Assembly (NCBI GenBank): GCA_002449845.1
Contig: DJXW01000007.1
Span: 16,657-80,656 of the forward strand
Origin: Prevotella sp. UBA6994
GTDB lineage: Bacteria > Bacteroidota > Bacteroidia > Bacteroidales > Bacteroidaceae
Direction of reading: 5' to 3'
Length of the DNA stretch: 64,000 bases
The notes under the pieces are model-generated. The model made no database searches and was not told where the DNA came from. It was given only the letters and a program-made list of their open reading frames with translations. The translations under genes and the position numbers were made by a program. Shown here piece by piece: positions 17,098 to 27,057 of the stretch (positions are counted from its first letter, which is position 1; each line of letters begins with the position of its first letter).

Positions 17098-17212
17098 CTG
17101 TTTTCACCCCTTTGTCTGTAACTAACAGTGTAGTAATTACTCTGCACCCCGTGGCATGAGTAGAGTGCTCCACCCACCAAACATCTACTAACCATCTGAA
17201 AAATTACGAAAT

Positions 17213-17598
17213 ATCATAACAAAAAAATTTCGTGAAAAATTTCAAACTAGAAATTAGGAAAGCCACAACAATGGTTTTACACCGTAAAATCACTCATTTT
17301 TCTTCGTTACATATATAGTTATTGTCGTAACTATATTCATTACGAGCGTAACTATATATGTTAGCAGACTAACTATATATGTTATCGAGCTAAAATCATG
17401 TATGATAAAGGGGCAAATTGCCACCTTTTTCTGCATAAACAATCATTTTTAGTTGTATAAACATACACAACAATTTATAACACTCTAAAAATCAAACACT
17501 TACAAAAGCACCCCAAATCGCCCATTTTTGTACCGACGGAAGAGTTGGTGAAAAATATCACATTCTGGAGCCCCCTTTTTATCACTTTTTATTGACAA
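17213..17598 (+). repeat. Interspersed non-coding repeat, copy 1
   Basis: The 5' part has TTTCGTGAAAAATTTC-like AT-rich sequence. The middle has several imperfect palindromes of the TAACTATATATGTTA kind (about 17316-17386). The 3' part is a block of about 100 bp (from TACAAAAGCACCCCAAA at 17501 to the TTTTTATTGACAAA end at 17598) that matches 35913-36013 nearly base for base. The best conserved part is ACGGAAGAGTTGGTGAAAAA. Copies 2 and 3 start near 35650 and 63866 in the same orientation. Confidence 0.8.
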
Positions 17599-17898
17599 AA
17601 TGAGATAGACATCAAAGCAATTTAATTAAAATTTAAGAGTAAAAGTTTTCATCATAAAAATAAGTGATTTTAGAATTACATGCAAATATAGATAAAAAAT
17701 TTTGTATAATTATTCAATCGATAAAAAATATACCCATTGCTCTGAATTAACACCTTTCACACATGAAATCAAGGGACATATATATCCAATCCCGAATCCC
17801 CCCGAACGTCAAGTCTCGTTATTTCCTATATAAGGAATTAAATGCCAAAGATATTTAGCGGACGCCAATAATTTATATTCATCAATCTCTTCCAACAA

Positions 17899-17935
17899 AA
17901 AAACCGAGCGAAAAGATATTTCTCGCTCGGTTTTT
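17899..17935 (-). terminator. Terminator of the SusCD/FAS1 operon
   Basis: AAAAACCGAGCGA (17899-17911) and TCGCTCGGTTTTT (17923-17935) form a perfect 13-bp stem with an 11-nt loop. On the minus strand a T run follows. It lies 27 bp beyond the stop of the last SusD gene, and the A/T flanks would let it work in both directions. Confidence 0.9.
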
Positions 17936-17962
17936 GATTATCAATATAATAAAATGGATTGT

Positions 17963-19795
17963 TTACTTACTGAATGGCAGATACCAGTTATTGGGATCTT
18001 TGAGGTCCACCATAGGACTCTTGAATGCCAATTTACGTGCAAGCCACTCACTGCCATAATTGGAACCGTAGAGAGCAGCCTCATTCTTATGACGAGCCAA
18101 GCGGCAAAGGTCGCCGAAACGATAGCCCTCGTAAGCCAACTCAAGTGCATACTCATCGCAAATCAAGTCTTCTACGGCATTTATCGTATCATTCTTGGTT
18201 GTGCCGACCGTCACATTTTGAGCCCTCAGAGCGTCAAACTTCGCACTTACGACAGCATCCATCTGATAGGGAGAGAATGCGCCCTGCGTATGTCCACTAC
18301 CGTATGAGTGAATACCAACGCTATTTCTAAACAGCTCAATATTCTCTGTAGAGAAGAAAGGCAACGTGGTACGTAGCAACTGATGCGTAGCAGGCTTGAT
18401 GTAAGTGGTATCTGTAGAGAGGTCACGATTGAAACCGTCCTTCAGAATAGCAAATGCAGCATCAGGATAACCCATGCGGTTGATAGCCTCTGCCAAACGG
18501 AGATAGACGGTGGTGTAACGAGTCAGGATGATATTGGCATCATTGTACTTGGTCATCACCGTAAACAACGAGTCATTCTTGGAAATGCTTTCGAACGAAG
18601 CCAATCTACGCAAATCGCCCACGGCATCAGTAGATTTCACGATATTATCGGTAGCAGCTGATGAAGGAACGTAATAGTACGTTTGGCTATTGGCAAGATT
18701 CTTATACGAAGCAGAAGCGTCAATCTGTCGCTCCAAGAGATACATTTCCTGAGAACGAGATGAAGCCGACTCAGTAGAATAATAATCATATCCGAAAAGC
18801 CTTGGAAGATCAGTGATGGTACCCTTCATGCGGTTTACAGCCATTGGCACATAGGTCACAACATCTGTGGTGGAACTGAAGAGATTGCTCCATGAACCTG
18901 CTCCACTATAAGATCGAGGCATATCGTTTGGCAACGACTGTGTTTCTCGTGTTGAGAAGTACAAATAAGGCATCAAGTAATAATCTTGAGAAGGACGTTG
19001 CTGCGCCCTGAGATAAGCGAAGTAATGCTTGGCAGCTTTCTCATATTGCCCTGTTTCCAGATATAAGTCGCCCAATACCACATCTACGGGGAACATTGCC
19101 TTAGAAGACGTTACGGTCTTGGAAGAACCAGAATTGGTGCTACCCGCATTGATATTGCCGTAAGTAGGCACTGCATAGCCACTGTATCTCTCCAAGTCGG
19201 CAGCCAACGCATCACAGATTTGCTGTAAGTTTTTCTTCTCGCGCACCTCATTAGCCTGAGAGATACTGGTGACAGGCTCCGTATAGAACGGAACACTGCC
19301 ATAAGTCTTGGCAAGCTGCATGTAAGCCCACGCACGAATAGAGTGAGCCTGTACATATTCAGGCATACTCACGTTACGGCTACCCGTAAGCAAGGTAGTG
19401 TCGCGGTGAGCGATGTAATAGTTACAGTTGTTGATGATACGGTAGTACACGTATGCAGAATCGTACTTGTTAGACACGGAGGCAGAGAAGTTAGCTAACT
19501 CCCGCAAGTCGGTTTCCGTATATGTATTGGTAGCCACCAAGTCGCCACGCATTTCGTTCACCAACACATACTGGTCGGCAGCCTGCTGGACGGCTTTAAG
19601 AATACCAAGCGTGTAAAACATAGAGTCGGTTTTTTGATCGAGAGCAGGATCAAAGATTTGTCTGTCAGACTCCGTCTCAAGCATGTCATCACAAGAAACA
19701 AAGAGTGGAGCATGAAGGATGAAGAGTGCTGCACCGAGCACCTTCAAGACCATTCTCAAACTACCCTTTCTTGTATTTATAAATTTTGTAGCCAT
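17963..19795 (-). CDS. SusD/RagB-type surface glycan- or nutrient-binding lipoprotein (distal pair)
   Basis: I chose ATG 19795 (610 residues) because it gives a lipoprotein signal ending APLFVSC with the lipid Cys at 35, followed by DD. The longer frame to 19849 adds 18 residues ahead of it. SusD features are the helical repeat start FDPALDQKTDSMFYTLGILKAVQQ, AHSIRAWAYMQLAKTYGSVPFYTEPV (a TPR-like SusD hallmark) and the C-terminal DEYALELAYEGYRFGDLCRLARHK. The protein caps its SusC partner encoded 69 bp upstream and binds substrate at the cell surface. It is the last gene of the seven-gene operon and is followed by a strong terminator. The ligand is unknown. Confidence 0.92.
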   Translation of the reverse strand: MATKFINTRKGSLRMVLKVLGAALFILHAPLFVSCDDMLETESDRQIFDPALDQKTDSMFYTLGILKAVQQAADQYVLVNEMRGDLVATNTYTETDLRELANFSASVSNKYDSAYVYYRIINNCNYYIAHRDTTLLTGSRNVSMPEYVQAHSIRAWAYMQLAKTYGSVPFYTEPVTSISQANEVREKKNLQQICDALAADLERYSGYAVPTYGNINAGSTNSGSSKTVTSSKAMFPVDVVLGDLYLETGQYEKAAKHYFAYLRAQQRPSQDYYLMPYLYFSTRETQSLPNDMPRSYSGAGSWSNLFSSTTDVVTYVPMAVNRMKGTITDLPRLFGYDYYSTESASSRSQEMYLLERQIDASASYKNLANSQTYYYVPSSAATDNIVKSTDAVGDLRRLASFESISKNDSLFTVMTKYNDANIILTRYTTVYLRLAEAINRMGYPDAAFAILKDGFNRDLSTDTTYIKPATHQLLRTTLPFFSTENIELFRNSVGIHSYGSGHTQGAFSPYQMDAVVSAKFDALRAQNVTVGTTKNDTINAVEDLICDEYALELAYEGYRFGDLCRLARHKNEAALYGSNYGSEWLARKLAFKSPMVDLKDPNNWYLPFSK

Positions 19796-19864
19796 AGTCG
19801 AATCATTATTATGTCCGCTCAAAGCGGTTGTTAATTCTTCATTATACATTCTTCATTCTTGATT

Positions 19865-22800
19865 TTAGAGATTAATCTTCAACCCAAATGCAACGGCACG
19901 GCTCTGTGCCACATTGCCAGCATCAACACCTTGATAGAGTACGGAATTGGCAACAGAGAACTCTGGGTCGCTTCCCAAATAATGCGTTACGGTGAAAAGG
20001 TTGCTACCCTCTGCCCAAATGGAAAGACCTTGGAGCCAAGAGAAACGAACAGGCACCTTATACGTCAGGCGAACTGTCTTGAGGCGCAAGTAACTGCCAT
20101 CCTCTATCCAGCGGTCGCTGAAACGACTGTTACCCATGGCATCGCCATAGCTCAGGCGAGGCATATTCGTAACTTGTCCCTCGTATTGCCAACGGTTGGC
20201 CATTGCCACTGTTTGGTTATAGAAGTTTGAACCAGCCTCCAAAACGCTTCTCTGATAGTTGAACACGTCATTGCCAAGCGAATAGTTGAACACGGCTGAC
20301 AATGTGAAGTTCTTCCAACCGATATTAGCAAAGATATTTCCGTAGATGTCGGGGTTAGGATTGCCGATGATGGTCTTATCAGCCTCACTAATCTTACCGT
20401 CACCATTGAGGTCAGCAAAGTGCATGTCGCCAGCCTTGAAGTACTGAGGCTTACCTGTGGCATCTACCAAATAGAGATTAGCCTGTGCAGCGGCAGCAGC
20501 AGAAGTGAACACGCCATTAGGACTGGTTTGGTCTTTTACCACCTTGTATCCATAGAAGCTACCCACAGCCTCGCCGATGATGGTAGCCACATTGTTGGAA
20601 CCATATACGTTAGAGGTATAGCCAATGGCATCATCCTTACCATTCACGTAGATATGGTCATTGTTAGGCAAGGTCTTAATCTTGTTTACGTAATGACCCA
20701 TGCTTGCACCCACCTCTACGTTGAAGTTCTTGGAAACGACTGGCTTTCCTGTTACGGTCAGTTCAAAACCAGTATTGTCGAGCGAACCACCATTGCTCCA
20801 GTAATTGTTGATACCGGCAACAGGATTGTCAAAGCTCTTCAAGGTAAGCAAGTTAGTAGTGTGGTTGAGATAATAGTCGAAGTTAACGCCCAATCTATTG
20901 TTCAACCAGTAAGACTTCAATCCTACGTTAAACTTACCCGTCTTCTCGTAGGTAATCTTATCGTTACCGATATTGTTCAGCTGAGCAGCCGTAGCACCAG
21001 AACCAGATGCGCCATAGAGATACTTCATTACGCCAAACGAGGTACGAGCTGCGAAGTTGTTGATATCGTCATTACCCGTGATGTCGTAACCAGCCTTGAG
21101 CAACAAGTAATTGATGGCAGGAGTCTTGGGGAACCAAGCCTCGTTGGTGATAGCCCAACCCAACTGCAAGCTGGGGAAGATACCCCACTTAGCACCGAGA
21201 ATCTTCAAGCCATCAGAGTTTTTACCAAAGCGGCTACTGCTCTCAGCAGATGCAGACAACTGTGCGAAATAACGGTTACGGTAATTGTAGTCGATGTTCA
21301 CATACCAAGACATGTTTTTCCAAGTGTCGTTGGTTCCCGTAGCCGACTTATAGTCCATTGATGTAGAGATGTTAGGTTGCTTGTCGTTACCACCACCAAT
21401 GGCATACTGTCCTTCAGGTTCGTTGTCGTCGAAGTTGAACGACATGTAACGGAATCCACCGAACACATCCAAGAAGTGAGAAGCAAACTGCTTGGTGAAC
21501 TGCAGACGAGTATCGCTCACTACACTGGTTTCCTTGGCGAACATAGACCAAGCAGCACTTTGCACGCGGCCGATACCCTCTACCAAGAATGAAGGAACAC
21601 CATTCTTTGGACGATAGTAACGTTGAGAGATACGGTCGAGCGTATAACTGAACACTGTCGTCAACTTGAGGTTTGGGTTAAATTGATAAGTGGGCGCAAT
21701 CACTGCATTGAAATTGGTAGTCTCCACACGGTTTTTATTGATAGCCTCACCGTTTTCCAACAGTGCAGTGGGGTTTGCCAATGACAAGTCTCTGTCGATG
21801 CTTGTAAGGAAATCGTCAGCATCGCTGAGCGTAGAAGACAACAGACCCGTTACACTATTATACGTATAAGGATTGAGGAATGGCGACTTGATAAGAGCCA
21901 GGAATGTAGGAGAAGTAACCGTACCTGCAGAGAAATCTTCTGGAGCACCATTGTCAAACACGTCACGATTGATCTTGGTATAAGACATGTCGAAACGAGT
22001 TGACAGGTTGGTGATGATATTGATGTCTGTATTGAAACGCACGTTCAAACGGTTGAATCCGTTCTTTTTGGCGTTGCTCTGACCGTCGGTGTAACCAAGA
22101 GAAAGGTTGTACATACCCACGTCATCACCACCTTGCACGTTGATACTGTAATTCTGGTTCAATGCTGTACGATAAACCTCCTTGCTCCAGTCAGTCTCAT
22201 TGTGGTAAGTCTTGTAATAATACTTATTAGGATCATCCACCAAGAACTTAATGTCTTCCTTGAAAGTGCTGATATTAGGATGTCCACCCAACATTTCAGA
22301 AGCATAGAGGCGATATTGGTTAGCATTCATCATCTCGGGAAGCTTGCCCTCGAAAGAAATACCTACGCCAATGTTCGCATTGATGCGAGTAGCCATACTA
22401 TGACCGCGCTTGGTAGTAATCAAGATAACACCATTAGCTCCCCTTGCTCCATAGATGGAAGTGGCATTCTTCAGTACTTGTACCTGATCAATGTCATCGG
22501 GATTGATATTGAGCAACATATTGGTATAGTCGCCATCATGCAAAGTATTGCGTGTTTCCTGCATGTCATGAATGATACCATCTATGACCACGAGAGGCTG
22601 CGCATTGGCATTGAGCGAATTGAAGCCACGGATAAACATCACGCCACCATAGCCAGGACCGCCCGAACGAGTAACGGTACGAACGTCGGCACCCAGATGG
22701 CTCTCTATCTCCGTCTCCACGCTTTGCGAGGTAGTAATGTCGAGAGAAGTCTTTGACGAAGCAGTGATGTCAGTACTGTTTTCGTACATGGTCTTAAACT

Positions 22801-23188
22801 TATCTGCAATCAATGTAATCGTCAGAGGCTTTTGGTTGTTTCCAATTCCCACCTGCTGGCTCAAGTATCTTGGTGCGAAGACATACAAGGCAGAGGCAAA
22901 CGTAGGAACACTGATGGTAAACTCACCATTCTCATTGGTCATGGCAGCATAGTAGCGGTCATTGAGCGTCTGCACCTGAATACCCGCAAGCGGTGTTTTC
23001 GTAGCTGCGTCAATCACCTTTCCATGTACCTCCATCATGGGATAGGTAGGTCTTTTGGCAGGTGTTTTTTTCTTGACAACAGTAGTCACTTCTTCATCGT
23101 ATGAAGCGTCATCGTCTTGGGCGAATGTCGGTTGACAAAGTCCAAGCAACAGAAGTGTGCTAATTGAAAGAATATAATGTCTTTTCAT
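19865..23188 (-). CDS. SusC/RagA-type TonB-dependent outer-membrane transporter (distal pair)
   Basis: The protein has 1107 residues. A signal peptide (MKRHYILSISTLLLLGLCQPTFA) is followed by an acidic and then Lys/Pro-rich linker (KKKTPAKRP, about 39-47) that is unusual for SusC. Next come a carboxypeptidase-regulatory-like beta domain (about 52-130), the plug with RSGGPGYGGVMFIRGFNSLN and SIYGARGANGVILITTKRG, and a C-terminal 22-strand barrel ending in a strand-like AVAFGLKINL. It imports substrate captured by the adjacent SusD-type lipoprotein using TonB energy. It sits 28 bp after a FAS1 gene in the same operon. The substrate is not deducible from sequence alone. Confidence 0.93.
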   Translation of the reverse strand: MKRHYILSISTLLLLGLCQPTFAQDDDASYDEEVTTVVKKKTPAKRPTYPMMEVHGKVIDAATKTPLAGIQVQTLNDRYYAAMTNENGEFTISVPTFASALYVFAPRYLSQQVGIGNNQKPLTITLIADKFKTMYENSTDITASSKTSLDITTSQSVETEIESHLGADVRTVTRSGGPGYGGVMFIRGFNSLNANAQPLVVIDGIIHDMQETRNTLHDGDYTNMLLNINPDDIDQVQVLKNATSIYGARGANGVILITTKRGHSMATRINANIGVGISFEGKLPEMMNANQYRLYASEMLGGHPNISTFKEDIKFLVDDPNKYYYKTYHNETDWSKEVYRTALNQNYSINVQGGDDVGMYNLSLGYTDGQSNAKKNGFNRLNVRFNTDINIITNLSTRFDMSYTKINRDVFDNGAPEDFSAGTVTSPTFLALIKSPFLNPYTYNSVTGLLSSTLSDADDFLTSIDRDLSLANPTALLENGEAINKNRVETTNFNAVIAPTYQFNPNLKLTTVFSYTLDRISQRYYRPKNGVPSFLVEGIGRVQSAAWSMFAKETSVVSDTRLQFTKQFASHFLDVFGGFRYMSFNFDDNEPEGQYAIGGGNDKQPNISTSMDYKSATGTNDTWKNMSWYVNIDYNYRNRYFAQLSASAESSSRFGKNSDGLKILGAKWGIFPSLQLGWAITNEAWFPKTPAINYLLLKAGYDITGNDDINNFAARTSFGVMKYLYGASGSGATAAQLNNIGNDKITYEKTGKFNVGLKSYWLNNRLGVNFDYYLNHTTNLLTLKSFDNPVAGINNYWSNGGSLDNTGFELTVTGKPVVSKNFNVEVGASMGHYVNKIKTLPNNDHIYVNGKDDAIGYTSNVYGSNNVATIIGEAVGSFYGYKVVKDQTSPNGVFTSAAAAAQANLYLVDATGKPQYFKAGDMHFADLNGDGKISEADKTIIGNPNPDIYGNIFANIGWKNFTLSAVFNYSLGNDVFNYQRSVLEAGSNFYNQTVAMANRWQYEGQVTNMPRLSYGDAMGNSRFSDRWIEDGSYLRLKTVRLTYKVPVRFSWLQGLSIWAEGSNLFTVTHYLGSDPEFSVANSVLYQGVDAGNVAQSRAVAFGLKINL

Positions 23189-23216
23189 TTGAATCTAAAT
23201 TTAAAGATGAGACGGA

Positions 23217-24959
23217 TTAATAGTAGGTGTCACTACCTTCATAATATTTATAGCCAGGATGCGCTTGGCGATACTCATCCAATTCTTTCGGGATAAGCAT
23301 CAAGCAGTCGAGACGTATCTCACGAGTGTACCTACTGGTTTGCGAGCTGGTAACGTTGCTGGAAATACGAAGGTAAGGATAGTAGCCTCCTGTTCCCTCG
23401 TAAGCTATTGGGAAAGTAAACTCTCCTATCAACACCGTATCTACCTTGGTGGGATCGTTCTCCACATAACCAGAGAAAGCTACATCCCTCGTATTGCCTT
23501 GCTCAGTGTTGTAAACCACTCTTACCCTTAAACGGTTAGGCTTGAGGTCTTCCACGCCAATGTTCTCGTTGGTGATATTTTCCGGAACGAACACACCATA
23601 TATATTATATGTGGTGGAGCGAACGTGTGGCAAGTAGATGTCAATCTCTGGGTTGGTAGAGGTAGCACTGGGTTGCACATACATATACCTATTGTTAGAC
23701 ACCGAACCTTGAACCAATGGGTTTTTCGTACCTGCCGTTACTGCGGTAGAATATCCCGTACCATTGAAAATGTTTTGAGACTGTGAATAAGTGGGACTTT
23801 CTGCCTCAACCTTGATTGGTGGATTCCAAGTAGTCCAAGTGCGCATACGCAAGCTATCCGTCACAAAGATGGCACCATTACTCTTATCTACCCTTGTGGC
23901 TCCCTCGAAGAGGTTGGCAGCATCTTCTGAGTAAACCAACGAGCGACCCGTCCTGTAATTATTTGTTCCTACCAAGGAGTCAACCTGTAACGTTTGTCCT
24001 GTTTGCAACGTATTCAATGCCTCGTTAGCAAAGAGGTTGTTGTTGTAGAACAAATCCTGTACCAACATGTAATTAATCATGGAGTCGCGCAGATAAGCAG
24101 CGTCGATATTTACTTTGGTTTCCTTTCTCAAGGTATTTGTTGCCGTATTCTCCACGAAAGTAAAGTCGTTCACGTAATTGAAATACGGAGTGATTTTCTC
24201 CTTAGCTTTCTTCCAAGCCTCATTCGTGGGAACGAGCATCGTATAGTTACTATCCTCACGATGAACGTAAGCATAAAAGAGGTTATAAAGAATGTTGTCT
24301 TCATTAAAGACAGAATCGAGATAAGTAATCTTACCGTCTTTCACAGGTCCCTGAACGCTCTTGGTCTTGTCAAGCACTTTCATATCGTACCCATGGAAAT
24401 ACTGGCAGATAGAGTCAATGGCAAATTCGCCTGGCTCCAACGATTCATAAATATTATACAAGAAAGGAAGTCTGCCGTCCAACTTCTTCAAGATACCATT
24501 GCTGGTACCGATAGAGTTGGAGATGTTCACGCCACTGATGGTATTGGAAACATACGGCATCACTTTCTCATTGAGCATGTTCACAATAGGATTTTTCTCG
24601 TTAGGAAGGGCATAATTGTATCGTGAGATGTGGTTTTGCACAAACTCCTTCTGCAACTTGTCCAAGCTAAGCGAGTTGTAATAATTGTAATCAAACGTGT
24701 TGTCTTTCGGAGCCCATACCGTATAATACTGTGGTTGAGCCAACACCTTATCGTACCCTGCTTTCTGCAAGAGTGCCTTGAATTGTGAAATATCTGACTC
24801 CGACGAGATGTTCTCCCACAAGTTAGAAGCTGCTGTGCCGATGGCAGAAGCATCGCCGTCGTAATGGTCATCCCAGTCAGAGCATCCCACCGTGAAGGCT
24901 CCCATCATCAAGGAGACCATCACGACAGAAGCGTTTCTGAATATATGATTTCTTTTCAT
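23217..24959 (-). CDS. FAS1 (fasciclin) domain surface lipoprotein with C-terminal beta-sandwich
   Basis: This 580-residue lipoprotein has a lipobox ending AFTVGC (Cys26) followed by SDWDD, consistent with a Bacteroidota surface-export signal. Two FAS1 domains are visible: about 45-190 (FKALLQKAGYDKVL, then YYTVWAPKDNTFD) and about 210-375 (NILYNLFYAYV, then YTMLVPTNEAW). From about residue 380 a new domain starts with KVEAESPTYSQSQ and ends with a strand-rich ..REIRLDCLMLIPKEL, which looks like a carbohydrate-binding-module-6-type jelly roll. It lies between another FAS1 gene and a SusC gene, so I infer an accessory surface-binding protein of the transporter. Whether it binds glycan or protein is unknown. 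Confidence 0.85.
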   Translation of the reverse strand: MKRNHIFRNASVVMVSLMMGAFTVGCSDWDDHYDGDASAIGTAASNLWENISSESDISQFKALLQKAGYDKVLAQPQYYTVWAPKDNTFDYNYYNSLSLDKLQKEFVQNHISRYNYALPNEKNPIVNMLNEKVMPYVSNTISGVNISNSIGTSNGILKKLDGRLPFLYNIYESLEPGEFAIDSICQYFHGYDMKVLDKTKSVQGPVKDGKITYLDSVFNEDNILYNLFYAYVHREDSNYTMLVPTNEAWKKAKEKITPYFNYVNDFTFVENTATNTLRKETKVNIDAAYLRDSMINYMLVQDLFYNNNLFANEALNTLQTGQTLQVDSLVGTNNYRTGRSLVYSEDAANLFEGATRVDKSNGAIFVTDSLRMRTWTTWNPPIKVEAESPTYSQSQNIFNGTGYSTAVTAGTKNPLVQGSVSNNRYMYVQPSATSTNPEIDIYLPHVRSTTYNIYGVFVPENITNENIGVEDLKPNRLRVRVVYNTEQGNTRDVAFSGYVENDPTKVDTVLIGEFTFPIAYEGTGGYYPYLRISSNVTSSQTSRYTREIRLDCLMLIPKELDEYRQAHPGYKYYEGSDTYY

Positions 24960-24979
24960 AAAAGTAAACTGTTTTTGGT

Positions 24980-27055
24980 TTAATACATGTCTTCCACATA
25001 TTGGTTGTTGTTATACACGTTCTCCGGGCAGAACTCGATATAGTCGAGGTGGAACTGCGTCGTTCTGTTGTCTGGCAAAACGGTCTTGAATCTCAACCAA
25101 TACTCACCTTGCTCAAACTGCATCTTGGCAACGATGCGGCGCAAGTCTTGTGCATTGGCACGAGCCAAAGAGCCACCCTTGCCCACCGTGTAATACAATG
25201 GTCCACGCATCCATCCAAGGTTGTGCATGTTAGCATCGCTCTCCACACCCATGTCATCGGTCTTGGTGTAGAGACACCATCCTGTACCAGAGTTGTTATC
25301 AGGTGAACCGTCTGGATTATCAACAGGAACCCTACGCATATCGAGTGGGATATCGAGCGCCTTCATGGAAATAAGCGCTGAAGAACGTCCCAGATAGAAC
25401 TGCACCATACCACGACTGCCGTTGGCAGTGTAGCCCAATCGGAGCTCGTATGTTCCGTCTGGCACAGGAGGCAAGCGGAACGCAAAGTCGTATGCTCCCA
25501 TACAGTTGAACTCATCACCCTGGTAGTTACTCCAGCCATTACCAGAACCAGAGAGATACATGACGTGGGTGTTGTTACCATTGTACACCCTCATGTTCTC
25601 AAAGAAGTTAGCCGGGTAACGGATGTAGTCTCCAGAGAGTGAACCTTCTGAACCAGAAACACCACCATTCCAAGCCTTGATTTCCGCATACGTTGCACCA
25701 CGATGTGAGTTAGACATCATTTCCCAAAGGAATGCGGTATCGTCGAAACGCATACGCTCATTCAACACACCATGAGGAACGTCATAGTCATAAACCAACA
25801 TATCGGTGATAGGATGGATATAACCATTCAGAGCCTGAATGTTGGTATTCTTAATCTCAATACCATTACGCATAACAGTCTGCATTCCTGCCGTTCCAAG
25901 TTCTGCGATACGGTCGGTCAGTGATGTGTTGGTTACCCATCTGTTGAGCAATCTCTTACCACTGATACGCATCACTTTCATCAAGGTATATGGTAGCATC
26001 GTCTCATAATATTCTACGAGCGAAACCTTAGACACCTCATTGAAAGAGTAAAGCAACTTGTCGTAAGAGGCACGAAGTTTCAGGATATGATAGCGCACAA
26101 ACATGTTCAGGCAGTTGTTGGGCTTGGTATAGTCATTACTCGTATCCACGGTGATCTTGTTATTACGGTAATAGTCATACCAACCACTACTGGGATCAGC
26201 ACACTTGCCATATATCTCGGCGGCATAATTAGCCAAGTCGCTAATATCATTGATGCCGTTTGCCTTGAACACATCATCGCTTTCTGCAAACAAGGTAAAG
26301 CCCACCTTACACTCTTCAGGCACATACCATTTGGCGGTGTTGTCGGTAACGGGCTCTATGCCTGTCCTTACCAAAGCCGAGAGAGAGTCAGCCAACTTCG
26401 TTACCTCCAATGCTTGGGTGAACAACTTGAACTCCTCATGTAAAGCCAACTCACCAGCCACCATTCTATTAGAGCGACGTATCACCTTATCCACTACGTG
26501 AAGCACGCCATTCTCCAACTCATTATCCATGCTGGTAATCATGGCAGACGAATTAAGCACCGTGTTACCCGAAACAGAGTCGATGGCTGCGTTGATGTCT
26601 CTGCCCAACATGGTGTTGATGGTCATACCATTGGTCATATCCACAGCCATCACTTCCGTACTGGCAAGATGGAACAAGGCAATGTCGTTGCACAAGGAAT
26701 CGGTCAATCCCTCCAAGCTTTTGCTTGTCATACCATTATGTGGGAGGTCAGCATCCGCATCATCGTACAATTCATTGATATAATCGTTGACAGCCGCATT
26801 GGTAGGAGCGAAGCAAGTGTACATACCGTATGCGGAAAGTATCTTGTCGTAGCCCACACGCGAGAGGATATAGTTGAAGCTGCTAAACTCATCGCTGCGG
26901 TTGTTTAAGTAATCTTCAATGGTTTCTCCAGTAAACGTATAGAGGTTGGATTCATCAATGTCTTCCTTACATCCCACCAATCCTATCATCGCCGGAACCA
27001 GAGCCAGCAACGAGAGTTTACGGAGAATTGTTTTATAATTATCGAGAATCTTCAT
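24980..27055 (-). CDS. FAS1 domain surface lipoprotein with C-terminal beta-sandwich
   Basis: This is a 691-residue lipoprotein with a lipobox ending MIGLVGC (Cys29) and then KEDID, a good match to the K-(D/E)2 surface-export signal known from Capnocytophaga lipoproteins. FAS1 domain one is about 50-200 (FNYILSRVGYDKIL, YTCFAPTNAAVNDY, then VLHVVDKVI). A second, diverged one lies at about 205-440 (FKLFTQALEVTKLADSL, FTLFAESDDVFKA). The C-terminal part (about 475-690) is a beta-sandwich with PDGTYELRLGYTANGSRGMVQFYLG and FHLDYIEFCPE, close in style to CBM6/35-like domains. Only 2 bp separate it from the SusD gene upstream, so it is surely co-transcribed. Confidence 0.85.
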   Translation of the reverse strand: MKILDNYKTILRKLSLLALVPAMIGLVGCKEDIDESNLYTFTGETIEDYLNNRSDEFSSFNYILSRVGYDKILSAYGMYTCFAPTNAAVNDYINELYDDADADLPHNGMTSKSLEGLTDSLCNDIALFHLASTEVMAVDMTNGMTINTMLGRDINAAIDSVSGNTVLNSSAMITSMDNELENGVLHVVDKVIRRSNRMVAGELALHEEFKLFTQALEVTKLADSLSALVRTGIEPVTDNTAKWYVPEECKVGFTLFAESDDVFKANGINDISDLANYAAEIYGKCADPSSGWYDYYRNNKITVDTSNDYTKPNNCLNMFVRYHILKLRASYDKLLYSFNEVSKVSLVEYYETMLPYTLMKVMRISGKRLLNRWVTNTSLTDRIAELGTAGMQTVMRNGIEIKNTNIQALNGYIHPITDMLVYDYDVPHGVLNERMRFDDTAFLWEMMSNSHRGATYAEIKAWNGGVSGSEGSLSGDYIRYPANFFENMRVYNGNNTHVMYLSGSGNGWSNYQGDEFNCMGAYDFAFRLPPVPDGTYELRLGYTANGSRGMVQFYLGRSSALISMKALDIPLDMRRVPVDNPDGSPDNNSGTGWCLYTKTDDMGVESDANMHNLGWMRGPLYYTVGKGGSLARANAQDLRRIVAKMQFEQGEYWLRFKTVLPDNRTTQFHLDYIEFCPENVYNNNQYVEDMY

Positions 27056-27057
27056 GT

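Larger units (their letters stand above)
17098..17962. other. 865-bp AT-rich gap without a gene
   Basis: No credible ORF is present. The stretch holds the first copy of the interspersed repeat (17213-17598) and, at its right end, the terminator of the minus-strand operon (17899-17935). From 17600 to 17898 I see only AT-rich sequence, including a short C-run near 17800. Confidence 0.7.

Noticed and set aside
17521..17609. Short frame in the repeat reading ..TEELVKN..FITFY
   Set aside because: The two complete copies differ by non-synonymous changes and neither has a credible start codon with the family's block.
23994..24626. Long plus-strand ORF of 210 codons
   Set aside because: It lies opposite a clear FAS1 lipoprotein gene; its composition is that of an antisense shadow and no motif is seen. 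The same holds for plus-strand ORFs at 20420-21361 and 44549-45433.
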